Shown piece by piece: positions 15,921 to 23,018 of a stretch of DNA of 64,000 nucleotides. The notes below the pieces were generated by a model, which was not told the origin of the DNA, searched no databases, and saw only the letters and a program-made list of their open reading frames with translations. The DNA comes from Mycolicibacterium iranicum. Its GTDB lineage: Bacteria > Actinomycetota > Actinomycetes > Mycobacteriales > Mycobacteriaceae. Made by a program: the position numbers and the translations under genes. Position 1 is the first letter of the stretch. Each line of letters begins with the position of its first letter. The stretch covers positions 1 through 64,000 of the forward strand of contig NZ_JACHVU010000018.1 of the NCBI RefSeq assembly GCF_014190915.1, in the 5' to 3' direction.

Positions 15921-16819
15921 CGGTCCGCCCCCTGATACTCGCGGAGGAACATGTCCTCCAAAGATGCCGGGGCGACGGTCAATTCATCGATACCGAGTGC
16001 CACGAGATCGGACATCGCGCGGTCGAGATCGTCGCGGTCGACGGCGAAGTGCACATCGCCTTCGCCGGCCCGCAGGTCGTGCACATACGGCGCGCGCTGC
16101 AGGTCGTGTCCGCTGCCGCGGGTGCGCGCGGTGACGGTGGTGCGCATCAGGTGCCGCATGTCCGCCAGGGTGCCGGAACGCACCGTCCGGCCGCCGCGCA
16201 CGATCGTGACGGTGTCACAGAGCTTTTCGACCTCGGCAAGGATGTGGCTCGACAGCAGCACCGCCGCGCCGCGCTCGGCGACCTCCCGGACACACTGCTG
16301 GAACGCCTGCTCCATCAACGGGTCGAGCCCCGAGGTCGGTTCGTCGAGGATGAACAGCTCGCTGCGGGTCGCGAACGCCGCAATCAGCGCGACCTTCTGC
16401 CTGTTGCCCTTCGAATAGGTGCGGGCCTTCTTGTGCGGGTCCAGCTCGAAACGCTCGATCAGCTGGTCGCGGCGCTTCTCGTCGGTGCCGTCGGCGCGCA
16501 GGCCGGCGAGGAAGTCGATGGCCTGCATGCCGGTGAGGTTCGGCCAGAGCGTGACATCGCCGGGTACATAGGCGATCCGGCGGTGCAGCGAGACCGCGTC
16601 ATGCCAGGGATCTCCGTTCAGGAGTCTGGCGGTGCCGCCGTCGGCGCGCAGCAGGCCGAGCAGGACCCGGATGGTCGTCGACTTGCCCGCGCCGTTGGGG
16701 CCCAGGAAGCCGGCCACGCTGCCGTGGGCGACGGTGAGGTCGAGGCCGTCGAGAGCTTTGGTGCGGCCGAACGACTTCCGCAGACCGCAGATCTCCACCG
16801 CCGGGGAGGTGTCAGTCAT
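15917..16819 (-). CDS. ABC exporter ATP-binding subunit
   Basis: A 300-aa ATPase. Walker A GPNGAGKST is at about 39-47, Q-loop region DVTLWPNLTG at about 93, signature YSKGNRQKV at about 135-143 (a degenerate form usual in drug exporters), Walker B LFILDEPTSGLD at about 154-165, and switch His in LLSSHILAEVE. It corresponds to Rv1218c and powers the permease encoded downstream. Its start overlaps the end of the TetR gene by 8 nt, so regulator, ATPase, permease and membrane methyltransferase form one operon. Confidence 0.92.
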   Translation of the reverse strand: MTDTSPAVEICGLRKSFGRTKALDGLDLTVAHGSVAGFLGPNGAGKSTTIRVLLGLLRADGGTARLLNGDPWHDAVSLHRRIAYVPGDVTLWPNLTGMQAIDFLAGLRADGTDEKRRDQLIERFELDPHKKARTYSKGNRQKVALIAAFATRSELFILDEPTSGLDPLMEQAFQQCVREVAERGAAVLLSSHILAEVEKLCDTVTIVRGGRTVRSGTLADMRHLMRTTVTARTRGSGHDLQRAPYVHDLRAGEGDVHFAVDRDDLDRAMSDLVALGIDELTVAPASLEDMFLREYQGADR

Positions 16820-17471
16820 CGTGCGCTCCTTCTGTCGAGGTGAACGGGATGCCTTGTGCGCGCTGGGCGAGGAACGTGTCGTACATGGTCGAGTCCGTCA
16901 TCAGGCCCTGGGTGTAGAGCTCCAGGGCGGGCAGCACCATGTCCTCGCCGTAATCGCGCAGTACCGTGCGCAGATCGGTGCTGTCGTGCAGTTGCAGGTA
17001 GAGCAGAAAGGCGCCGCCGCCGGTCATCGCCAGAAATCGCCCGCGGGCCCGGGGGTCGGCACTGGGTTTGACCGTGCCGGCCCGCACGCCTTCTTCGAGG
17101 TACTGCTCGGTGTTGTCGATCATGGTGCGCCACAGCATCTTTGCCAGATCACCACCCGTGTGCAGGCTGCGCACCAGGTAGGCCAGCAGCGGGGCGTACT
17201 CCTCGATCTCGGCCATGTGTGCCAACCACGTCGCCGGATCCGACGTCTGGATCGACTCGCTCTTGGCGGCGCGCACGGTCTCGGCGACATGGTCGTCACA
17301 CGCCTTGCGCAGGCCCTCCTTGGAACCGAAGTGGTGGATGACGAGGCCGGGGCTCACGCCGGCCGCAGTGGCCACGGCGCGCACGCCGACCGCGAATCCC
17401 TCGCGACCGAATAGGTCGACGGCAGCATCCCTGATCCGGGCGGCCGCGGTCAGATCATCGGCTGAACGCAT
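16812..17471 (-). CDS. raaS: TetR-family repressor RaaS of the ABC export operon
   Basis: A 219-aa TetR regulator. The helix-turn-helix is at about 10-50: AARIRDAAVDLFGREGFAVG, then VRAVATAAGVSPGLVIHHFG and SKEGL. The C-terminal part is the ligand and dimer domain. It corresponds to M. tuberculosis Rv1219c (RaaS, regulator of antimicrobial-assisted survival), which represses the following pump genes. ATG 17471 is chosen because TAGTGT lies 7 nt upstream and the six extra codons upstream would run into the operator. Inverted repeats cover the start codon and the -10, suggesting strong autorepression. Confidence 0.87.
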   Translation of the reverse strand: MRSADDLTAAARIRDAAVDLFGREGFAVGVRAVATAAGVSPGLVIHHFGSKEGLRKACDDHVAETVRAAKSESIQTSDPATWLAHMAEIEEYAPLLAYLVRSLHTGGDLAKMLWRTMIDNTEQYLEEGVRAGTVKPSADPRARGRFLAMTGGGAFLLYLQLHDSTDLRTVLRDYGEDMVLPALELYTQGLMTDSTMYDTFLAQRAQGIPFTSTEGAHDD

Positions 17472-17498
17472 GTTCAGTACACTAAACACCCGTTCAGC
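17461..17498 (-). promoter_or_regulatory. raaS operator: nested inverted repeats over the -10 and start codon
   Basis: GCTGAACG (17461-17468) and CGTTCAGC (17491-17498) are perfect 8-nt inverted arms. Inside, TGAAC GCAT GTTCA (17463-17476) and GTTCAGTACACTAAAC (17472-17487) are further palindromes. The minus-strand -10, TAGTGT at 17479-17484, lies inside, 7 nt from ATG 17471. This arrangement fits a TetR autorepressor site. Confidence 0.6.
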
Positions 17499-17531
17499 GC
17501 GGCGTCAAGACCCGGCATCGCGAGGTCAAGG

Positions 17532-17582
17532 CCCGGCACCGCGAGCGCGCGTGTCTGCACAGGGGCGCGCCGTGAATTGTGT
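17532..17582 (+). repeat. Dispersed ~45-bp intergenic repeat, copy A
   Basis: Starts GGCACCGCGAGCGCGCGTGT, continues CTGCAC, then GGCGCGCCGTGAA and GTGTGCAG. Near-identical copies occur at about 34070-34120 and, inverted, at about 37360-37410. It lies in the 204-bp gap between raaS and the O-methyltransferase gene, which otherwise shows no gene. Confidence 0.65.
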
Positions 17583-17675
17583 GCAGCAGCGCGCGGTCGA
17601 CGGCCGCGAGCGCGCGTCGAAGCCCGCCTTGAGAGTCGGGCTGAAAAAGTGAGTCGCGCGCCGTGCGGGAAAAGG

Positions 17676-18356
17676 TCAGTCGCGGGCTGCGGCGAGCAGT
17701 CCGTCACCGAGCGGGATGAGGACGGGCGTCAGCCGCTCGTCCTCGGCGATCAGGCGGGCCGCCTCGCGCACCGCGGCCACCTCGTTGTCCTTGGCGGACG
17801 CGTCGCCGGCTCGTCCGCCGAGCGCGGCCCGATGCACCACGATCGCCCCGCCCGCACGCAGCAACCGCACGCCCTCGACGACGAACTGCGGTTGATCGAC
17901 GGGATCGGCGTCGATGAAGACGAGGTCGTAGGACTCATCGGCCAGCCGGGTCAGCACCTCCTGGGCGCGACCGCTGATCAGCCGGGTCCGGCCGGGACCG
18001 ACGCCGGCCTCACTGAACGCCTGCTTGGCGATGCGCTGATGCTCGGGCTCGACGTCGATGGTCGTCAGCACGCCGTCTTCGCGCATGCCGGAGAGCAGCC
18101 ACAGGCCGCTCACGCCCGCCCCGGTGCCGACCTCGACGACGGCACGGGCGCCGGTGAGCTTGGCCAGCACACACATCAGCGCGCCGACTGCGGGGGTGAC
18201 CGCACCCGCCCCGATGTCGACCGCACGCTCACGGGCAGCCGCGACGATCGCGTCCTCGGAGATCGAATGTTCGGCGTGGTTGACGATCGCCTCGGCCTGC
18301 CGTGCGTGCGCGTTGGGATCGCCGGAGCCGGCTCCAGGCTCGTCGGTGCTGGCCAT
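17676..18356 (-). CDS. O-methyltransferase, class I SAM-dependent (Rv1220c type)
   Basis: A 226-aa member of the COMT-like O-methyltransferase family 3. The SAM-binding loop is VVEVGTGAGVSGLWLL at about 69-84, TTIDVEPEHQRIA at about 94-106 contains the adenine-ribose acidic residue, and LVFIDADPVDQPQFV at about 140-154 carries the metal-site Asp residues typical of this family. The substrate is unknown. ATG 18356 is preceded by TACGCT at a 6-nt distance, so a leaderless message is likely. The gene is divergent from sigE, as in M. tuberculosis. Confidence 0.88.
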   Translation of the reverse strand: MASTDEPGAGSGDPNAHARQAEAIVNHAEHSISEDAIVAAARERAVDIGAGAVTPAVGALMCVLAKLTGARAVVEVGTGAGVSGLWLLSGMREDGVLTTIDVEPEHQRIAKQAFSEAGVGPGRTRLISGRAQEVLTRLADESYDLVFIDADPVDQPQFVVEGVRLLRAGGAIVVHRAALGGRAGDASAKDNEVAAVREAARLIAEDERLTPVLIPLGDGLLAAARD

Positions 18357-18362
18357 GCCCGC

Positions 18363-18368
18363 AGCGTA
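18363..18368 (-). promoter_or_regulatory. -10 element TACGCT for the O-methyltransferase gene
   Basis: Minus-strand TACGCT ends 6 nt before ATG 18356, no Shine-Dalgarno sequence. Confidence 0.45.
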
Positions 18369-18471
18369 GAGCCAAGCCCGGAGGCCTGCAGCAACGACAC
18401 GCCCGGCCCAGGACGTCAGAATTCCGTGTCGCGACCATTCGTTTTCACCCCTCCGAAAAGGGGTAGCGGCT

Positions 18472-18489
18472 TTCTCAGGAAATGTTCAG
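18472..18489 (+). promoter_or_regulatory. Direct repeat upstream of sigE, possible MprA-type site
   Basis: TTCTCAG (18472-18478) and TGTTCAG (18483-18489) are imperfect direct repeats 4 nt apart, about 45-60 nt before the sigE start. In M. tuberculosis sigE is activated by MprA through loosely conserved direct repeats upstream; this is a candidate by analogy only. Confidence 0.3.
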
Positions 18490-18533
18490 TTTGCTCATAT
18501 GCCTGGCACACCCCCACAGGAGACGGTGATCCC

Positions 18534-19325
18534 ATGACAGACGGCGCATCCAGCGCACGCAGTGGCACCGGCCTTCCGGGGAACAACACCGAGGCAGGCC
18601 GCGTTGTCGCTTTTGATCGGGCAGCAAAGGCCCGTTTTCATCACGAACTGGAGGATCCGACGACCACCGTCAACGGCCCCGTGGCCGCCCCCGTGTCGAT
18701 GGCTCACCGTGAGCAGTACACCGACGCCGAGTGGGTGGAGCAGACCGACGAGCTGACCGGCACCGCTGTGTTCGATGCCACCGGTGACAAGGCGGCGATG
18801 CCGAGCTGGGACGAGCTGGTGCGCCAGCACGCCGACCGGGTGTACCGCCTGGCCTACCGGCTGTCCGGCAATCAGCACGACGCCGAGGATCTGACGCAGG
18901 AGACGTTCATCCGCGTATTCCGGTCGGTGCAGAACTACCAGCCCGGCACCTTCGAGGGCTGGTTGCACCGCATCACGACCAACCTGTTCCTCGACATGGT
19001 CCGCCGTCGCGGGCGCATCCGGATGGAAGCGCTGCCCGAGGATTACGACCGGGTGCCGGCCGACGAGCCCAACCCTGAGCAGATCTACCACGACTCCCGG
19101 TTGGGTCCGGACCTGCAGGCCGCACTGGACTCGCTGGCGCCGGAGTTCCGCGCCGCCGTGGTCCTCTGCGACATCGAGGGTCTGTCCTACGAGGAGATCG
19201 GTGCGACGCTGGGCGTCAAGCTCGGCACGGTCCGCAGCCGTATCCACCGCGGCCGCCAGGCCCTTCGGGAACACCTGGCCCGCCACTCCGACGGTAGCGT
19301 GCAGGACACGGCCAAGTCGGCCTGA
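18534..19325 (+). CDS. sigE: ECF sigma factor SigE
   Basis: A 263-aa extracytoplasmic-function sigma factor. Region 2 spans about 85-150 (WDELVRQHADRVYRLAYRLS, DAEDLTQETFIRVFRSVQNY, GWLHRITTNLFLDMVRRRGR) and region 4 about 185-240 (LAPEFRAAVVLCDIEGLSYE, EIGATLGVKLGTVRSRIHRG). These parts are almost identical to M. tuberculosis SigE, while the first 80 residues differ, as is usual. ATG 18534 is chosen with AGGAG 12-13 nt upstream; the open frame extends to 17577 but the extension is antisense shadow. SigE directs the surface-stress response and is held by RseA, encoded next. Other starts are known for sigE in M. tuberculosis, so alternative initiation is possible. Confidence 0.92.
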   Translation: MTDGASSARSGTGLPGNNTEAGRVVAFDRAAKARFHHELEDPTTTVNGPVAAPVSMAHREQYTDAEWVEQTDELTGTAVFDATGDKAAMPSWDELVRQHADRVYRLAYRLSGNQHDAEDLTQETFIRVFRSVQNYQPGTFEGWLHRITTNLFLDMVRRRGRIRMEALPEDYDRVPADEPNPEQIYHDSRLGPDLQAALDSLAPEFRAAVVLCDIEGLSYEEIGATLGVKLGTVRSRIHRGRQALREHLARHSDGSVQDTAKSA

Positions 19326-19419
19326 CGTTCGCGCGATGCGTCCTCGCGTGCCGCGCTACATTCGAAGGGCGACTTTCGACAAGCAGGCGCACGAGACTCA
19401 CGTGGAGAGGAGCTGGGCG

Positions 19420-19815
19420 GTGTTCGATCCCGGACATGCGTTCCGCCGGGCATTCTCGTGGCTTCCGTCGCAATTTGCTTCGCAAAGCGATGCTCCGGTC
19501 GGGCCACGTCAGTTCGGGTCCACCGAACACCTCTCCATCGAGGCCATCGCCGCGTTCGTGGACGGTGAGCTGCGTATGACGGCTCACCTGCGCGCCGCTC
19601 ACCACCTGTCGCTGTGTCCCGAGTGCGCCCTGGAGGTCGACGCGCAGCGGCAGGCCCGCGAGGCCTTACGGGACTCGCGGCCGGTAGCGATGCCGAGCAA
19701 TTTGCTGGGGCTGTTGTCCCAGATCCCGCACCACACCCCGGTCGACGCTGCGGAGCCGGCCGAATCACCGCAGTTGGCCGACGGCGTGCAACGCGCCCGA
19801 CGCAAGCGTCGGTAG
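19420..19815 (+). CDS. rseA: Anti-sigma-E factor RseA
   Basis: A 131-aa ZAS-type anti-sigma factor binding SigE. The core FRRAFSWLPSQFASQSDAPV, TEHLSIEAIAAFVDGELRM, and the zinc motif HHLSLCPEC (H-x3-C-x2-C) closely match M. tuberculosis RseA (Rv1222). The tail after residue 95 is variable, ending in a basic RARRKRR. It is soluble: no membrane segment. GTG 19420 is chosen because GGAGAGGAG ends about 8 nt upstream; an in-frame GTG at 19402 would lie before that site. It sits between sigE and htrA as expected. Confidence 0.88.
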   Translation: MFDPGHAFRRAFSWLPSQFASQSDAPVGPRQFGSTEHLSIEAIAAFVDGELRMTAHLRAAHHLSLCPECALEVDAQRQAREALRDSRPVAMPSNLLGLLSQIPHHTPVDAAEPAESPQLADGVQRARRKRR

Positions 19816-19896
19816 GGTGGGTGCGACGTCAATCACCGGCGTGTGTCGGCGATTGCTGACACCTCGGCAGAGGCAATCGAGAAGGGCGAAGAACGG

Positions 19897-21387
19897 GTGA
19901 CCAATCTGGACGAGACCGGTCGGGAACGTCTTGAGCCGCGACCGGTGTCGCGCCCGCCGGTGGATCCGGCGGCGCAGCGCGCGTTCGGCCGGCCTGCCGG
20001 AGTCGACGGTTCCTTCCTCGGCGCCGACAAGCACCGCGACCAGGGCGAGTTCACCCCGAAGGATCAGCCCCCGGACCCCGTGCTGGCCGAGGCGTTCAGC
20101 CGCCCCTACGCCGGCGGCGACTCGTTGCAGCGGCATCCGACCGACGCCGGTGCGCTGGCCGCCGAGCGTGACGGGGACAACGACGAGCCCGACGATCCCT
20201 GGCGCAACCCGGGCGCCCCGGTGGCGCTGGGTACACCGGCGCTGGCCCACACCGCGGCCGCACCCGTCGCCGGGGGTCCGGTCGGCAAGCTCGGTGTCCG
20301 CGACGTGCTGTTCGGCGGCAGGGTCTCGGCGATCACTCTGGTCACCCTCGGCATCTTCGCCCTGGTGATCGGCATCGTGGGCGGTGTCGTCGGCCGCAAG
20401 ACCGCCGAGGTCGTCAGTGCGTTCACCACCTCGAAGGTGACGCTGGAGACCGCCGGAAGCGGCGACGAGCCGGACGGCCAGTTCGCCAAAGTGGCTGCCG
20501 CCGTTGCTGATTCGGTGGTCACTATCGAGGCGACGAGTGAGACCGAGGGGTCTCAGGGCTCCGGCGTCGTCGTCGACGGCCGGGGCTACATCGTGACGAA
20601 CAACCACGTCATCTCCGAAGCCGCCACCAATCCGAGCGAGTTCAAGATGGCCGTCGTGTTCAACGACGGCACCGAGGTCCCCGCCAACCTGGTCGGCCGC
20701 GACCCGAAGACCGATCTCGCGGTGCTCAAGGTGGACAACGTCGACAACCTGTCGGTCGCGCGCATGGGTGACTCCGAGAAGCTCCAGGTCGGCGAAGAAG
20801 TGATCGCCGCGGGTGCCCCGCTCGGGCTGCGCAGCACCGTCACCCACGGCATCATCAGCGCACTGCACCGGCCGGTCCCGCTCTCGGGTGACGGCTCCGA
20901 CACCGACACCGTCATCGACGGCGTGCAGACCGACGCATCGATCAACCACGGCAACTCCGGCGGCCCGTTGATCAACATGCAGTCCGAGGTGATCGGCATC
21001 AACACCGCGGGCAAGTCGCTGTCCGACAGCGCCAGCGGCCTCGGGTTCGCGATCCCGGTCAACGAGGTCAAGCAGGTCGTGGAGACACTGATCCAGAACG
21101 GCAAGATCGCCCACCCGACGCTCGGCCTGACGGCGCGCTCGGTCAGCAACGACGTGTCCAAGGGTGCGCAGATCGCCGACATCAAACCCGGCAGTCCCGC
21201 GGAGCAGGCCGGCCTGGTGGAGAACGACGTCGTGGTGAAGGTGGGCGACCGGGAGGTCGCCGACGCCGACGAGTTCATCGTCGCCGTGCGTCAGCTCAAG
21301 ATCGGCCAGCCCGCGCCCATCGAGGTCGTACGTGACGGCCGCAACGTGACGCTGACGGTCACACCCAACGGCGACGACAGCACGTAA
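19897..21387 (+). CDS. htrA: Membrane-anchored serine protease HtrA (DegP family, PDZ)
   Basis: A 496-aa protein. An acidic, Pro-rich cytoplasmic N-terminus (about 1-130) is followed by one membrane segment at about 145-168 (ISALVTLGIFALVIGIVGG-like), a trypsin-like protease domain at about 195-385 with catalytic His in VTNNHVIS, Asp in PKTDLAVLKV and Ser in INHGNSGGPL, and a C-terminal PDZ domain (GSPAEQAGLVENDVVVKVGD). It works outside the membrane in envelope quality control; in M. tuberculosis it is essential and modulates cell-wall synthesis. GTG 19897 has GAGAAGG upstream; GTG 19843 is an alternative giving 18 more residues. It follows rseA and precedes tatB by 2 nt. Confidence 0.92.
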   Translation: MTNLDETGRERLEPRPVSRPPVDPAAQRAFGRPAGVDGSFLGADKHRDQGEFTPKDQPPDPVLAEAFSRPYAGGDSLQRHPTDAGALAAERDGDNDEPDDPWRNPGAPVALGTPALAHTAAAPVAGGPVGKLGVRDVLFGGRVSAITLVTLGIFALVIGIVGGVVGRKTAEVVSAFTTSKVTLETAGSGDEPDGQFAKVAAAVADSVVTIEATSETEGSQGSGVVVDGRGYIVTNNHVISEAATNPSEFKMAVVFNDGTEVPANLVGRDPKTDLAVLKVDNVDNLSVARMGDSEKLQVGEEVIAAGAPLGLRSTVTHGIISALHRPVPLSGDGSDTDTVIDGVQTDASINHGNSGGPLINMQSEVIGINTAGKSLSDSASGLGFAIPVNEVKQVVETLIQNGKIAHPTLGLTARSVSNDVSKGAQIADIKPGSPAEQAGLVENDVVVKVGDREVADADEFIVAVRQLKIGQPAPIEVVRDGRNVTLTVTPNGDDST

Positions 21388-21389
21388 CG

Positions 21390-21827
21390 ATGTTCGCGAA
21401 CGTCGGCTGGGGCGAGATGTTGGTCCTGGTGATCGCCGGATTGGTGATCCTAGGGCCCGAACGCTTGCCCGGCGCCATCCGCTGGACCGCGGGCGCTGTG
21501 CGCCAGGCGCGGGACTACATCACGGGCGCGACGAGCCAACTCCGGGAGGATCTGGGGCCCGAATTCGACGACCTGCGGGAACCGCTGTCGGAACTGCAGA
21601 GGCTGCGGGGGATGACGCCGCGCGCGGCGCTGACCAAGCACCTGCTCGACGGTGACGACTCGATCTTCACCGGCAAGTTCGACGCGGACAGGAACGGGCA
21701 GAGCCCACCGGAGAAGCCGCAGTCGGGTCCCGGTCCCGGTGCCGTACAGGGGCAGCAGCCGTCCGCGCCTGCGGCCGGCCGCCCGGAACCGTCGACGTCG
21801 ACGCCCTTCGATGCGGACGCGACCTGA
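21390..21827 (+). CDS. tatB: Twin-arginine translocation subunit TatB
   Basis: A 145-aa protein. The N-terminal hairpin typical of TatA/B: FANVGWGEMLVLVIAGLVIL at residues 2-21, then GPERLPGAIRW as the hinge, followed by an amphipathic helix (TAGAVRQARDYITGATSQLR). The C-terminal half is polar, Pro/Gly/Ser-rich. TatB binds TatC and presents folded twin-arginine precursors. The start is 2 nt after the htrA stop, so it is in the sigE-rseA-htrA-tatB run, as in M. tuberculosis (Rv1224). Length is normal. Confidence 0.93.
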   Translation: MFANVGWGEMLVLVIAGLVILGPERLPGAIRWTAGAVRQARDYITGATSQLREDLGPEFDDLREPLSELQRLRGMTPRAALTKHLLDGDDSIFTGKFDADRNGQSPPEKPQSGPGPGAVQGQQPSAPAAGRPEPSTSTPFDADAT

Positions 21828-21836
21828 CGGCCGGAC

Positions 21837-22964
21837 TCAGCGTCCGGCGGGGTCGAGGCCCAGCGACATGCCTGCCAGGCCGCGCTTGCGGCTCGACAGC
21901 GCGTCGGCGATCTTGCGTAATTCCTTGCCGGCGGCCGAATCCGGGGCGCTGAGCACCAGCGGCACGCCGGAGTCGCCGGCGGCGACCAGTTCGGGGTCCA
22001 GCGGCACCTGACCGAGCAGCGGCACATCGGCGCCGACCGAGCGGGAGAGGCTCTCGGCGACATGGCGTCCGCCGCCTTCGCCGAACATCTTGATGACCGG
22101 TCCGTCGACCATGTTCTCCACGACTCCGGCGATCCGTTGACGCGTCTGCAGGGCGATCGCCCCGGCACGCTCAGCGACCTCGGCGGCGGCCAGCTGCGGG
22201 GTGGTGACGACCAGGATCTCGGCGCCCGGGATCAGCTGGGCCACCGAGATCGCGATGTCGCCGGTGCCCGGGGGCAGGTCCAGCAGCAGCACGTCGAGGT
22301 CACCCCAGTACACGTCGGCGAGGAACTGCTGCAGTGCGCGGTGCAGCATCGGCCCGCGCCACACGACGGGCGTGTTGCCCTGGGTGAACATCGCGATGGA
22401 GATCACCCGCACGTCGTGGGAAACCGGCGGCAGGATCATCGAGTCGACCTGGGTCGGACGGTCCGTCGTCCCCATCATTCTGGGCACCGAGTGGCCGTAG
22501 ATGTCGGCGTCGAGAAGCCCGACGGACAGGCCGCGGGCCGCCATCGCAGCGGCCAGATTCACCGTCACGCTCGACTTGCCCACCCCGCCCTTGCCGGAGG
22601 CGACCGCATACACCCGCGTCAGCGAGCCGGGCTGGGCGAACGGGATGACCGGCTCGCGGGAGTCCCCGCGTAACAGCTTGCGCAGTTCGGCGCGCTGCTC
22701 GTCGTTCATCACGTCGAGGCTGACCTTCACGGGGCCGGTGCCCGGCACGTCCTGCACCGCCCGCGTCACCTGGTCGGAGATCTCGGTCTTCTTCGGACAC
22801 GCCGAGGTGGTCAGGTAGATCTCGACGTGTACCGAGGCATCCGCGTCGACTGTGACGTTCTTGACCATCCCGACTTCGGTGATCGGCCGACGCAGCTCGG
22901 GGTCGATCACTTTGGTCAGCGCGGCACGAACCGCTGCGTGCAGGTCATTCGGAGTTGAGGACAT
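21837..22964 (-). CDS. mrp: Mrp/ApbC-type P-loop ATPase, iron-sulfur carrier
   Basis: A 375-aa protein: N-terminal MIP18/DUF59 domain (AALTKVIDPELRRPITEVGM, with TSACPKKTEI), then a ParA-type ATPase with the deviant Walker A ASGKGGVGKSSV at about 122-133, GLLDADIYGHSVPRMMG, and LLLDLPPGTGD. Mrp proteins carry Fe-S clusters to target proteins. The CxxC found in many bacterial Mrp proteins is absent, as I recall for actinobacteria, and the loop after VVENM is several residues shorter than in M. tuberculosis Rv1229c. Two tandem starts exist (GTG 22967, ATG 22964); TAGACT at 22973-22978 suggests a leaderless message. Convergent with tatB. Confidence 0.87.
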   Translation of the reverse strand: MSSTPNDLHAAVRAALTKVIDPELRRPITEVGMVKNVTVDADASVHVEIYLTTSACPKKTEISDQVTRAVQDVPGTGPVKVSLDVMNDEQRAELRKLLRGDSREPVIPFAQPGSLTRVYAVASGKGGVGKSSVTVNLAAAMAARGLSVGLLDADIYGHSVPRMMGTTDRPTQVDSMILPPVSHDVRVISIAMFTQGNTPVVWRGPMLHRALQQFLADVYWGDLDVLLLDLPPGTGDIAISVAQLIPGAEILVVTTPQLAAAEVAERAGAIALQTRQRIAGVVENMVDGPVIKMFGEGGGRHVAESLSRSVGADVPLLGQVPLDPELVAAGDSGVPLVLSAPDSAAGKELRKIADALSSRKRGLAGMSLGLDPAGR

Positions 22965-22972
22965 CACCTGCG

Positions 22973-22978
22973 AGTCTA
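22973..22978 (-). promoter_or_regulatory. -10 element TAGACT for mrp
   Basis: Minus-strand TAGACT, 5 nt before GTG 22967 and 8 nt before ATG 22964; no Shine-Dalgarno sequence. Confidence 0.4.
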
Positions 22979-23018
22979 GGCTCCGGCGACCTCAAGGCCC
23001 GAATTCGGGCGCGATGCC

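Noticed and set aside
17577..18533. N-terminal extension of SigE (long open frame from 17577)
   Set aside because: It is antisense to the O-methyltransferase gene and lacks sigma-factor similarity; ATG 18534 has a ribosome site and the expected position.
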